A stretch of 64,000 bases of DNA from Oscheius onirici (lineage: Eukaryota > Nematoda > Chromadorea > Rhabditida > Rhabditidae), in the NCBI GenBank assembly GCA_932521025.1, contig OW051472.1, forward strand, positions 5,766,001 through 5,830,000. Reading direction: 5' to 3'. Each line of letters opens with the position of its first letter. Within the stretch, counting starts at the first letter, position 1. This document shows positions 1 to 12,305 of this stretch, one piece after another. Made by a program: the position numbers and the translations under genes. Below the pieces are notes generated by a model. The model ran no database searches. It was not told the origin of the DNA and was given only the letters and a program-made list of their open reading frames with translations.

Positions 1-2665
1 GAAAATCCATCCTGGGCTCCAAACGGAAGAGTCGAGATAAACTTTTGAATGAACTGGCTTCGACGCACTCGTAAATGGAAGCGACGCGACAACTCAAAAT
101 CGATGACGTGACCAGGTCACTCAACTATCTGACCGCTTTTAATCACAAACCATTTAAACTTTGAAATAGGATTGAAAGGAAAATCGCAATTCCCTCGTTC
201 CTCTCACTATTTCCATCTGAAGACAAACGTCGGCTCACCGAGTTTCTCATCTCAAAGAAGAGCATTTCCTCGTTGAAGATCCTCGTCGGGCAAGAAAGTG
301 CAACCGTTCAAAATGGCTTTCTGAGCTGGTGTCAAGACCAGCCCGATTGGGCTGAGGCTGCCAAAGAAACTATTAAAAGGTATATTATTGGTAAAATTTA
401 TTGATGCAAGTTTCAGAGAGCCATCAATTGTTAATCTTCTGGATCTCGTACCTGACAATCAGAGCAAGAACTTGGTTCAGTTGCTACTAGAACACTGTCA
501 GTTTGACCTTTTGGAAAGTTCTCAAGGAGGAGGAAGGCGATGCTCTTGAAAGCTACAAGGCTTTGAGTAAGTTGTATACAGTAAGTTTGCTTGATCGGGA
601 ACGTAGCTCTTTCCAGCTTTGTGTTGTTCAGCAAAGTTGTAGTATTTGATGAGCTCTACAACATTACAAACAAATTTAGAAGTGGGGTTCATCAAAACCT
701 GAGAAGGGAAGAAAATATGACTCTGATGAAGAAAAAGATTTGGCATACGTGAGTGACGGTTACTCATCGGACGAGGATCCTACTGTATGGTCTCCAAAAG
801 TCAAGGAAGACCTGTTTGATCAGTAGGTAGCTCTAATTTCGAACTGGCGGATAGTTTTAGATTCCCCGACGTTGTCAACATCCTCATTCTCGGAGAGACA
901 TGCGTCGGAAAGTCGAGTTTCATAAACGGATTGGCCAACTATCTCAAGTTCAACAACATGTTTGAAGCTAAGGACAATTTGGAGATTTTGATCAGGACCT
1001 ATTTTAATCACAGTAATAAAGAGGTATGGGATTTTATGCCTAGAATACGCATCATTTTAGTACAAGAATAGGAGGATCGAATGTGAGCCGACGGTCAAAC
1101 TGGAAAAAGGGGATGTGGACAACGAAAAGACGGACATTGGAAAGTCTTCCACACAGGCAAGCCTGACTTTATGTTGGTGTCTAGTGTCAACCATTTAGGG
1201 TCCAAAAGCCTATCTCTTCTCTTGGGGACCTCCGTACGAAAACGATCAGGATCATCGATACGCCGGATACATCCGTGTCGGATACATCCGTGGAATTGAA
1301 CAGGAAAAGGAGAACTTTGCCAAGATACTGGACTACGTTTCTTGCTACGAGTAGGCCCCAATTCAAACAAGAAAGAACAGACATTTTAGTCAACTCCACG
1401 CCATTTTCATCCTGTTGAAGCCTAACGAGTCAAAATTGACTCTGACATTCCGCTATTATATCAACGAACTCGTGACCAAACTGCATCGATCAGCCAGTCA
1501 AAACATTCTCTTCTGCCTGACAAACTCTCCCCAAACGCTGTACAAGCCGGGAGAGACTTGGCCGACACTGGCAGCTTATTTGAAAAAGCTCAAGATGGAG
1601 AGAGATATCAGCATTGATCTCAACAGTTTGACCATGTTCTGCTTTGACAACGAGAGCTTCCGCTTTCTTTGTGCCTGGAGAGAGGGAGTCAATTTCAGTG
1701 AAGACGAGGTCAAAAACTTTAATTACAGCTGGCAGAACACGGTCTCCGAAACGTTCAGGTATGTTCAAGTTACTTTTGTTGTGAGAGCAAACTCTGATAC
1801 TATAATTTTTATTCTGCCGTGTGAAAGCGAAAATATACTTTAGACTCTTCAAACGGATCTCCGAACTGCCGCCGCATAATGTAAAGGACACGTTGTCCGT
1901 GAACAACATTCGTTCCGTCATCAGCGCCATGACGCGTCCTCTAGCCGATATTGCCAATAATCAGCTGGCAAACATTCAGCTGATAGACAAGAAAATCCGA
2001 GAAATCGAGGACGGAGTGACGAGTGGTCGTGATCTGAGGGAACTGCTCTTTGTGGAACAGGTTTAGGCTCTAGAAAAGTAAAGAAAAAACATTTGTTTTA
2101 GGTCAACCTCGTCCCGGAAGAACTGCTACAGTCACGGACTGTTTGTTCGGCTCCGTTTTGTGTCGATTTGGTGAAGATTGACGAGGACGGAGCTACTGAG
2201 ACCGTCTACAAGACAATCTGCCACAGCGATTGTGCTTTAGACGACGTTGAGACTTCAGTCTGTCCCAATCCTACTCTCAAGACCTGCTGGGCACTGGAAA
2301 ATGATGAGCATAAGTGCCGAGTCTGTGGCTGTTCCTGGGATACCCATCTTCACATCAAATACAAGCTGAACAGGACGTACAAAAAGATACAGGATCCATC
2401 TATTGAGGCCAGCATAAGGAACGGAGAGAACCAAATCAAGCTGGTTGAAAAGTTTTTGGAGAGTGAGAGAAAGAGGGTAAGAACCCTGCTGTGGTAGCTA
2501 CAAATTCATCTCCAGAGAGACAAATTGGAGACTGAAGCCAATGAAATTAGAAACAAATGTGCCGCCTTCACGGAATACCTAATGGAGAACTCGTTGATGC
2601 CTTATAATGACGTCTACATGGAATACGTCGAGCAACTTATCAAGGAACAGTGTTACTTGCGCTAA
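1..2665 (+). CDS. P-loop GTPase, AIG1/IMAP-like with DUF8206-like tail (5' partial)
   Basis: Putative cytosolic GTP-binding protein; role unknown. The 5' end is cut by the window edge: exon 1 runs to 70 with no in-frame ATG. Phase-consistent exons: ..70, 170-379, 417-(frame problem near 500-520)-580, 680-822, 861-1023, 1061-1156, 1199-1350, 1390-1758, 1844-2060, 2102-2476, 2516-2665. The exon at 861 carries the Walker A/G1 motif GETCVGKSSF. RGIEQEKENF followed by LHAIFILLKPN resembles the region after G3 in AIG1/DUF8206 proteins. Near 2310 a CRVCGCSWDTHLHI motif suggests metal binding, followed by a coiled coil. The G3 motif (IIDTP, 1251-1265) reads in a different frame from the sequence on both sides, yet the exon keeps overall phase. 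Intron 1157-1198 has a GC donor. The family call is my recognition, not a search. It could be a recent pseudogene or contain assembly indels. Confidence 0.6.
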
Positions 2666-2733
2666 ATCAAAAAAAAAACTAGTCAAATTGTAACTGTCGG
2701 CAGGGATTGGTGACATCTTGTATTCAGCCCTTC

Positions 2734-3165
2734 ATGCCGGTTCAAAAACTTACCAAGCCAGACTTTCCGCAAATTTGCATCCGAGTTAACATTAAAATTA
2801 AGAAAGGAGCAGTAGCGGCTGGTGCTTCCTCTGACCTGATGAACCAACTCCGCCATAACCAGGAAGAATACGCTGAACAGGTCAAGATAATTGAGTCGCA
2901 AAGTTCGCAAGAAGGGGAAAAGCGAACGACGGAAGAAGTCTACCAACTGGTGGATGAACTGAAGCAGAAGGCTACAGATGGAACTGTCTTGGAAGAAGTC
3001 CAACAGCTGAAGATGAAGGAGATCAAGAGGCAGGATGACGAAAAGGCTATTGTGGTCCGATTGGAAGGCGGATGGCTGTCGAAAAAGTTCAACTCGATTA
3101 CTAAGGGAATCGGGAGAGCCGTTGGAAAGATTGGAAGTCTGTTCAGGAAGAAATCTGACTCTTAA
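2734..3165 (+). CDS. Charged helical protein or C-terminal exon of the upstream GTPase
   Basis: Open frame of 143 codons from ATG 2734. A CAG acceptor (2701-2703) lies just upstream and an AATAAA-like signal sits near 3180. The predicted protein is lysine/glutamate-rich and helical in its middle (EEYAEQVKIIESQ, YQLVDELKQK). It ends in a basic glycine-containing tail (KFNSITKGIGRAVGKIG) that could be an amphipathic membrane-binding helix. The upstream frame stops at 2663-2665, and I found no canonical donor joining the two in frame. It may be a separate trans-spliced downstream gene only tens of bases away, or the last exon of the GTPase. I recognise no family. Confidence 0.5.
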   Translation: MPVQKLTKPDFPQICIRVNIKIKKGAVAAGASSDLMNQLRHNQEEYAEQVKIIESQSSQEGEKRTTEEVYQLVDELKQKATDGTVLEEVQQLKMKEIKRQDDEKAIVVRLEGGWLSKKFNSITKGIGRAVGKIGSLFRKKSDS

Positions 3166-6100
3166 ATTGATCTCTCTTCAATAAAACTGATTTTGAAGTA
3201 ATATAACTTTTTTGGCATTATCTGAAAATTTGATCCGATAAAAATTTAAGTCAGACTATTTTTCTTGGCTCAGCCGGTAATAGAGTGCTGTTAAGCAATA
3301 CGGTCTATTTTCAACGAAGAGCTGCACGTGAATATTTCCGAGAACGTTCTTATAGGTTTCCGTCATGATATTCCAGTAGTTTGTTTCGAAAAAGCTGTAA
3401 GTCACAGGATTACAGAAATCATGTCTTATGTTTTCTCAGTTTCGAATCCCTTCCACTGCCAACAACAGTACTGTTTGGATCAGGCCGACGGAATCGATGT
3501 GGTATTCATCTGCGCCAGAAAGGCCAACTTGTTGGCGACTGAGTCAGCCTGGAGATGGATCACTCATCTGCTTTTGTTCCGTTTCTCTCTGTCTTCTCCC
3601 CACGGAAACGCGAAAGCCAAATGTGCTGCATATCAATCGAGAGAGAAGAAGAGTCATCGTTTCATGGAACACAGTCGTTGACTTCCAAATACAATCCAGA
3701 CACATCCGGAGACCGTCCCCTCTTTTTTCTTCCCACCACTTTGGTCAATTGTTGTTTTGATGTCTACTTCCTTCGGGAGGCTTTGTGACCCCACAGGCGA
3801 GACCGTCGCAGAACACGCTTGCCATTGAAAGCCGGCGTAAACAAGGGGGTAAGGAAGAAAAACCGCTGTCCAATGTTCTCTCACGCGGTCACTCATATCC
3901 CCCGCGTGTGCTGTACAACAGATAGAGATAACGGGGTCTCTCTTTCCCCTATCAATGGGTTTTAGATGGAGCCGCGAAAAAGTCAAAGGATTTCCTAATA
4001 TCAGTCGGTCATAAGCTCGGTGACACTTCCAGAAACTTCATTCTTTAACAACTCGTATCCTTCGATCTCCGAGTCATTCAGTTCCGAGAAATTTACTAGT
4101 AACAAAAGAGAGCAAATCAAAGTTTCGAAAGCCCTTGAGACAAAACAGCCTGTCTATTTACGCATTCCATACCATTTTGGGCGGATGTTGCGAATCAAAT
4201 CGTTAAACAATACTCAGCGAAATTAGATTCTAAGAATCTACGCCCATGAGTTGGTGCGCAGCATGTTCAAAGTTTTGAAATCTTGGAGCAAAATATTCAA
4301 ACTTCTGATTCATGTCATACAGGTCTACTCGAGGCTTCCAGAAAACTACCTGGATTCTCGTGCCATAATGGGAAACAGTACGTTTTTCTGTAGAAACAAG
4401 CTTAGAAGCATACATCCTGAACAATATTTTCGTCTTGCGGCCGATATTCCCGAGACCGGGCAATCTTACGAAAGAGCCTTCAGAAGACTGACTATAGCAG
4501 CCTCAATCGATGAGTTGACTCTCTTCACCCTTCTTTACCCGGTATCTCTATCCGAGAGCCTTATCAACCTTCCTCTCCCTCGTTGCGCTGTTTGTCCCGA
4601 TGCCTCGTTTATTAGCTAAGGATCCGATTTGGTTGTTTGGTGCTGACCCCATGAGATAAGGCTCTCTTTCGTGTCTCGACTCCCTTGTAAGCCGTCGTCT
4701 TCTTCCTTCAAGCTGGAATGTGTTTTCAGCGCCGAAGCGCCTCTTTGTATTGTCTGATTCATTTGTCGGCCTGCGGCACAGATCCCCGACTATATATGTG
4801 GGGGTGTATTTGGTAGAGGGAGAATATGCAGATGAGTTGAAAGATCCGACCGAGTCAGGCTGATTATGATAAATCCTATCGACATATCAGGTCTGTCCCT
4901 CTCTCTCTCTCTTCATATGTTCCTCTCTCACGAGACGCTCGTTTAGCTGTACTTTCCCAGAGAACTGTACTTTTCTTCGATTCAAAAAGCTCGATCTCGC
5001 GCGGAGACATGTCGTCACCTTTCTGACTAAGGAAGGGAAGAGGACAAAGAAAGGACAGATCGGCCGTCGCCTAGTCTCCTACTCTTACTCTTTCCTCCCG
5101 CTTTGAATATTATCTCCCGTTATCGAGAGGCCAAAACAACATGGACTGTTTTTCCTCCTCTCTCAGCTTCACCAAATGGACTAAGCTCTAATGCCGTTAG
5201 GATATCGCGCGTTCATCGCCGGTAATCCTCCATTAGGAGAGGGGATTGTCTTTGGTTTGAGGCTGGGGGCGTCTAAATCAGATCTTGACTCGCTTCTCAA
5301 TTACTGACCATTGTATTGTCTAGGAAAACAAGATGGTTTCTCACCGAATTAAGGTTTTCTAAGGAGCCTGACAAAGTCTCAAGCGGTCTTCAGCCTTGAC
5401 CTATCCAGACATGATTATGTCTTTTAGAAACACCCCTTTTTAGTTTGAAGAAGGCGTTCTAAACTTTTCGACGTTATCTATAAAACGCTCTCCATGCTTT
5501 CCACATTTCGGAGCATAAGACAAAATCTGAACCGCTAGCTACGGAATCTTGTATCACTGCCCTAAAACTCCCAAAGTAAGTGGATGATGTATCCATACAG
5601 CAGCTCAATGGCCTAGTCCCGGGGCTTTATGTTAATCCCAAGCCCTGAGGCTTAAGCGACACTAGCGCTAACAAAGCTGCCAATTAAAATCTCGATTACG
5701 CGTTGCCTTTCTCTCAGAGTGCTCGGTACCCGATTATCTGGCGGAAATGACCGGGAGAGAGGAAGAATTCCATGAGAGAACTTCTTATGAGGCCTTGCTA
5801 TCTTATCTGCTCACTAGCCGCTCTCATGGATTTGGGTCTCTATCAGTTGTGAGGGGACTATCCCGTACATAGCTAAAAAGACCTTTTTTCTAAGATTGCA
5901 GCTGGAAAGATGTCTTTTGCCAAACTTAGGCGCTTTCTCTTTCAGCCAGACGGATCAAGGACAGACAGAGAGGCTCTGATCAGTCCCAATGATCTCTTCT
6001 CACTGTCCTACACACCTGTTGGATCCAAAAGGGGCCTAGGTTTGAAATATGTGACTGAACTGTCTTTGTCAGCCAACCCCCACTATACAGTTTTTTTCCA

Positions 6101-7224
6101 ATTTCATTTTACAAAAGTTTCCGTTACGAATTTGCAACAAAAACAAAACATTGCACTTTCAGGAATAGCTTTAGATTGACAGATTTTCAACCGCAAATTT
6201 GCAACAGTGGCGCTGTTTGTCCCTGAGCACAAATTCTTCTTGCTTGTTCGTTTAAAACTCCTCAGAGAAAAGTCTCGCTAGATTGTTTCATCTGAAAGTG
6301 CGAAGCAACAGTCAGTTTCCCCTGTGCCAACTTTCCTTTGGCTGATCTACGTCCCCCGCCCCTGTGCCGCTGCCCCTGCCGTGTCTCTCGCCCGGCATAT
6401 ACAACATCTCAATGCATCGAGAAACTCGTTTTGGGCCCTCGTATTTTCTTCTTGTGCTGCCGGCAGCCGACGATTTCACCTTCTTTGCCCCCTGCCATCT
6501 TCGCCTTTAGTCGAGAGAGAGAGAGAGAGAGCCGGTCCTCCTCCAAATCTTTTTAGCCGCAGCATTCTTACTCTCTGCCTCGTTGACAGTCAGACATCCC
6601 AATATCCTCCATTATCACAGTCACAGTTCCGGCGGAATGTAGTGGTTGCGGCCTCCGCCTTCGTCTCTCGGGCCAAGAATCTCGGCGCTGTTTATTCCGG
6701 GGATTTAGTCGTTTTCGGGTGGCGCACTGACTCTCTCTCATTCTCCCTAGTCCTAAGCTCCAAACTGATTTCCAGTCATTTCTCATGGTTCTGCCAAAAT
6801 CTGAACTCTTACTTGTTTTTTCTCTTATCATCTCGACAGACGCGATCATCTCCCGAATAGATCAAACCTATTTTTGTCCACCCCTTTCTTCTTCTCCCAA
6901 ATGCCAGTTGACCATCTGTTAGAGCCAAAAACCTATCCGTTCTTATCCTATCACAGTCAGGCACCGGGACTGTTTCTTCCGGAGGTCAGATTCCTTTTCG
7001 AATTCCCGACTCTTCAGTCAGCTTGCCCCTAAAATGGGCGTGGCTCAGCCTGCCCCGCCCCTGAGCCGTTAATCGGCCGTCTGGTGCCAGCCGTCCCCCT
7101 ATCCCCCTACCGTAGTCGGCTGTACTCTACCGATTTTAAAGTTGGCTCCTCAACTCCTCTTAGACTCTTCTCCTTCTGGTAGAGTATTCTTTATATTTGC
7201 TTTTTAACATGCCTACTTTTACAG
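3166..7224. other. Gene-poor 4 kb upstream of the DVE-like gene
   Basis: No ORF here has a recognisable domain or a convincing exon chain; the longer open frames (4251-4619 and 6324-6860, both +) are compositionally non-coding. The stretch is rich in CT/GA tracts, including a GA run near 6515-6530. It probably holds the 5' regulatory region, and possibly 5' untranslated exons, of the homeobox gene that starts at 7227. Confidence 0.5.
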
Positions 7225-7226
7225 GA

Positions 7227-10200
7227 ATGTTTCCGCTGCGAGTGGCAGTGGAGACGGTGCGAGCAACGCACTGTCTCTCGTGTGCTCACGATGGCCATAT
7301 TCTCATTGATACCTATGCTATCGTCAGTGGCAGTACAGTTCTTTCGGCGCTCGTCGATACCGTCCTTTCAGCACTGGGACATCCTCAGCTGGCTATCAAT
7401 GCTCGAGGTGAGTCACAAGACAACTTTCAAAAATGGGCCTGTTTTGATTAGTCAGATTGTCTAGAAAGAGTCCTTTCTCTCCTGTGTTCTAACCTTTCCT
7501 GCTCTTTTTGGCCGACGGCTATAGACAGAAGACAAAGGGGAGGAAACAAGCCGCAAAGAGAAAGAAACAGCTCATCAGGACAATGCTTTTGACATTCGGA
7601 AACAGTTTCTTCTGATGTTATCCCGCGCGGGCTACATCACATGATCTTGTTACACTTTCTTGACAGTAAGAAACAGAGAAAGATCAGATCAAGGCGATGG
7701 GGAAAATAGCCCTTGTTGGTCTGAACAGCTGATCAGAAACAGAAAACAAGAGAAAGATCTAAGCTCAACTTTCACTTTCGGTCCGTCGACCTTCCGCTTC
7801 CGCGCAAAGGGAAAGTGCCATTAGTCGGATTGCGCGAATCCTGCCCACGGAAAGACCTCTTTCTCGACTCACTTTTCTACCTGGAACCAGTCTCTCTCGC
7901 TCCTTAAGCGGGGGCATTGCGCAATCGCTGTAAAATCTCGTCGCCAGATGTGATCACCACGCGGGTGCGCGCGCGCTTTCTTCTGTTACAAACTGAAAGG
8001 AAGAATCATCGAGAGTAGAGAAGATGTGACAACCTGTTCCTCTAGAGAAAGGGATTTCCAGGTCTCGTTCAATTGAATAATTGGAAGCCTCTTCCCTTCG
8101 AGCAGATCACAGACAACATGGACGATACGGTACAGTCTCTGTTCAAAGATGTCAGCAGTCAAATCACTCTTCGGATTCTGACGAAACCGTGAGTTCTTTT
8201 CAGAGGACAAGTCCTAATCTGTTGTACAGTGAGCGCACACACATAAGTGACGGAGCCAGATTCCGACTCGAGAGACCGGGCAACCCGATCCGCGTATATG
8301 CGCGAACATGGCTTTGTGTTTCTATTGAGAGTGCGAGAGGTGCGAGAATCACACACGAGGGAGAGGCGAGGGGGCACAAACACTAGACACACAGTCAGAC
8401 CAGCAATCCAAGTGCGAGAACGGCACTCAATCCAGGAGGGGGACTTTCTTTGATTGAATACGATATCTTTTTTGAAATAACAGTCGGCTGCATTTTGTTT
8501 TTTACGGGACTCACTACAGAAGTCTTCCTTTAGGAGCTCAAATGTGCTCATTTCGAATGTCCCGTATGATTTCGTTAGAAGCTCTGTATTCTTTTGCTCT
8601 TTGAACAAGTAGATGGAAACTGAGAGATGTAGATGTTTCGAACCCACAAAGACAGCGAACACAAAACACTTTAGCTTCCAAATTGGCCATTCATACAACT
8701 TTCTGTGTTAGGCGGGAAGGACTTGCGTCTACCTTCTAGCGTATACGTGAACTTATTGTTAGATACAACTTTTCTTCACTAGATTTGGCAGAAAATTTGG
8801 CACGCACCATATAATATCCAAAAGCATTGAACCTGTGAGAGTTCAGTTTCGAGAACCCTTTAGCAACTGATTGGACATCCGGTTCTGTTCTTTCTTCTTC
8901 AGAACTATAGAATTAGTTCCCTCAGCTGTGACTAATAATTTTACACTGTTGCCCTAAAAAGTAACTGTTCCGGTTTGACATCTATCTGGTAGCGCCATCC
9001 TATTAGCATAATCCCACGACATTAACTCGTGTTTGTGTTGCGATCTGCCCCGACGAAGATTTGTCGCTATCAGCGAAGCGTGGCCGAGATTTGATTAGGC
9101 AAAGGTCAGAGCGCTTGTTTGGCTGAACGAAAAAAAAAGCGTTTGGGCTGATCAGCTGATCGAGACAGAGAAATGACATTTGTACAGTATTTGTGTGTCT
9201 TGACAAGCACAAGAGCCCCAGCCCCCATCTTTAGGCGTAAATATGTCTGTTTGCCTATCCACACACGATCCGAGCAATCCGCCCTCGGCCATATCGGCTT
9301 TTATTACCGTCTTGATAACAGCTAGGCCGACAGTGTACAGAACGGATAAAGCAGGGTGGAAGGGGGCTCAAGCGAGCACAGAGTTATCGATCTGAAAAAT
9401 TTTTCCAGGGCTACATCGGATTCAGCCAGTGCACAGTGCATTTCGGATCTGAAGCAGAGACTGTTGAAGACGGCGGTCAGCAAAAATCCCAGTATTCTCA
9501 ACTCGGTGGACAATCAGCAAATCAAGGTAATCACACCGTCGAAGTAGCTTTCAAAAAAAAACTTTAACCTCTAAGAATGGGTCACACTTTCTCTCTTGAC
9601 CAAGTTAGCAAACTCGTCTCAAACAACCGGTTCCGTTCCAGGTTCTCGAATCAGAGAGAAAACTGTTTTCTAATTGTCTTTGTTCCTTCCATTCTGACTC
9701 ATACCATTTCAGGATCTCATAACTCAAATAGTCGGCGGAGATGAGCCGACGATGCTCAACCACGAGCAGATCAACGCCATCAACGACTGGCTCGAGTCGC
9801 TGGATCAGGCCGAGGAGAGACGAAGGTGAGCAGCTACCGTAGGAGATTCGGGGGAGGGATTAAAGGACCCAGGAGAGTCGATCTCGCGGAGCAGGCTAAG
9901 CCACTATTGGCTCTCGCAAAAGTTAATCTGTGCGCCGACTGAGAGAAGGAAAGACTTTCGGGTGAGGGGTTCAATTAAGACATCAGATTGGCTGGATACA
10001 GTAGACGGACTCAATTTCCTAGAATCCCTTCTTCTCTGGAAATAGCAGCCAATCAGAGTTTATCTTAACGGGATCGAGGCGGGAAATTGCCTGCCGTCTC
10101 TCTCAAGAGAGACACCGGGATTACACTCTGTTTTCCTTCTCTCCGCCTGAATTGGCAGCGGGACTTCTTGATGATGGCATTGTCTCGGGGCCAAATCTCA

Positions 10201-12305
10201 AGAGAGAAAGTGGAGACAGGTTCCTGGGAGAAAGGCGCGTGCCATCGGTGTGTCCGAAACGGTTCCACTCTTTCTCGAGATAAGCCTTCTTCCTCAGGGG
10301 GTCAAGCTCAGAAATCAAACACAGCAGCCATTGTTCGACTTCAGCAGTAGTCTCGTGAGAATAACAGTAATCGCGTCATACTTTGGACTATTTCAAGGCT
10401 ATAGCTGAGACTTTGGAATTTGTCAAAGCCACAGACTCGACAGTTCGCACATGAAGACCACAGACGAAGATTCTAGTCACTAGAGTATCAGATTTGAGAG
10501 AACGAGATGCCATTCGTGTCACGTCGCTTCCATTGTGTCTCGATATCCACCGACCTCTTTGTTACGCCCTTTCTCTCTTTTTGGCAGAACTCGTTCCTGG
10601 GCTTTCCTTCGACCTCTGTAAGTGCCATTGATCGACTCGGCAACACAGCCAGCCTGACAGGCAGATCTCTTAACCCCGGGAGTTTCCATAAAAGCTGTTT
10701 TTGTCGCGAGGTCTTCCGTTGTAAAGACCAAGGAGAGAGAGAGACACAAAAGGGGAAGATCAGAAGCGATCGATTGCCTCCTCTCCCCATGTTTTGTTAT
10801 GATCCAAGGCTTGAATTGGCCCCGACGGATCTGACTCACGTCGTCCGGTGACGAGCAGGGGGAGAAGAGATGAGATGGGGCTTGGGAAATAGGGAACACA
10901 GTCAACTTTCAGTCCGCTATCTCAAGTTCGATTCAATCCGCTCTTCGAAGTGCCGAAGCTGGACAAATGGTACAAGCAGGACTCGAACCCGAATCGGCAG
11001 AAACTGTTGCAGTACATGAGTCTGTTGAATGCTAGCACATTCAGGAAGAACAACTCGAAAATCACTTATTCACAGGTAACTTATTAACTTCTTAAAATAC
11101 GAGAGAGCCCAGATCTGCAACTGGTTCTCGAATCAAAGAGCCAGCAACCGCCGGCCTGCTCTTACAGTTCAGCAGTCTGCCCTCAATCAGGTAAACTACT
11201 TGGATGTGAGTAGCTTAGTACTTCAGTCTCTTTGTTTCACTTTGAGAGAATGAAAGTAACTTTTGTCCTTTCAGATCCAGAGCATTCTGCCCACGATGGT
11301 AAGCGACTATCGGCCCAAGATCGACTTCAATAACCTGATCGAAAGCTGCACCAAAGTGGTCAATGGCGATGTGAGTTTCAGGCGCGGAAAGTAAACTTTG
11401 AAAAAGGGTCGTTGGTTATACAAGAACCAGTCTCAAACCAATTTTCGACTGAAGAAAAGAAATTTTGCTCAGTGTCTGTAGACTCAAACGACTGAGCTAT
11501 TGACGCAATTCGTGGCCAACAATTTTCATTATCCTATAACGTTTGACCCAATTTTAAACTTCAATTTCAGGATATCAGAGTGGATGGAGGTTCCGACTCC
11601 CCGAGTCCTGGCGACGACGAGGTTCACAGCAACAGTGACGGTGCTAACGATCATCTCCTTTTTAAACAGGTGGGTTCAAAAGCTTGCGGCTTGTCCTTGG
11701 CTGCTAGGGATTTCACGATGCTATCTCCCTTTCCTCCTTATACTCCGACCTTGCCAAAATGCGCGCGCAAACGCGGATTTACGAAAATAACTAGTGTCGC
11801 AACAGAAAGAAACAGAAAGGGACGTATAATTTACAGGAATCAACTGCCTCCTCACCCGACCTACCTCTCTCCCAAATCACGGGACCAGCTTCGATGGCCA
11901 GCTCGTCGCCTCGTCATCTGCCCCATGATCTGAGTCTGCAGAGCCTCAACGGACTGAATTCCAGTCTTGGAGCTCAATGTAAAAGCAGCTGTTCGAAATT
12001 AATAAAAGAATTTTCAGCTCGATCGCGACTAATGTTCGATCCACTGACAGAGCTGCCGATTCTGGAGCGATGGTTCGAAGAAAATCCGCATCCGACTTGG
12101 ATGCAAATCGATCAGTACACACAGATGCTGAACAGTTGTCCCTACCGAGAGAACTATCCACATATCAGTCAGCACAATGTAAAGGTATGGATCTGTTTAA
12201 GACAAAATAGCCAAGTCATTCTAGATCTGGTTCAAGAACCGACGTGCCAAGTGCAAGAGAATGCAGACGGGCATGCAAGAGAAGCTGGAGAAGCTCTTCA
12301 CCTAA
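7227..12305 (+). CDS. dve-1-like: DVE/SATB-type transcription factor: ULD-like domain plus two homeodomains
   Basis: Nuclear DNA-binding regulator of the defective proventriculus/SATB class. In Caenorhabditis elegans the homologue dve-1 acts in the mitochondrial unfolded protein response (family knowledge). Exons, all phase-consistent: 7227-7407, 8062-8188, 9409-9526, 9713-9825, 10913-11075, 11113-11205 (alternative end 11190), 11275-11370, 11571-11669, 11837-11978, 12018-12184, 12225-12305; about 459 aa. Residues 1-100 resemble the SATB ULD domain (MFPLRVAVE...[13 protein letters not shown], then NNWKPLPF). Homeodomain 1 lies around residues 185-260 and ends [14 protein letters not shown]. 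Homeodomain 2 lies around 380-445 and ends [12 protein letters not shown]; an acidic/serine linker separates them. The start follows a CTTTTACAG acceptor at 7224, suggesting trans-splicing or an upstream exon. Introns after exons 1-3 are 0.2-1.2 kb, longer than in neighbouring genes. Confidence 0.88.

Noticed and set aside
3267-3455. tRNA-like boxes: TGGCTCAGCCGG (box A match) and GTTTCGAATCCC (box B match)
   Set aside because: They are about 170 nt apart and no acceptor stem, D-arm or anticodon arm folds around them. Probably coincidence; a tRNA-derived SINE could not be supported.
4251-4619. 122-codon plus-strand ORF
   Set aside because: No recognisable motif, no acceptor before its start, and the opposite strand is also open.
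6324-6860. 178-codon plus-strand ORF
   Set aside because: Composition is low-complexity (Ser/Leu/Pro/Arg from CT-rich DNA). It has no splice context or domain, and antisense and offset frames are similarly open.
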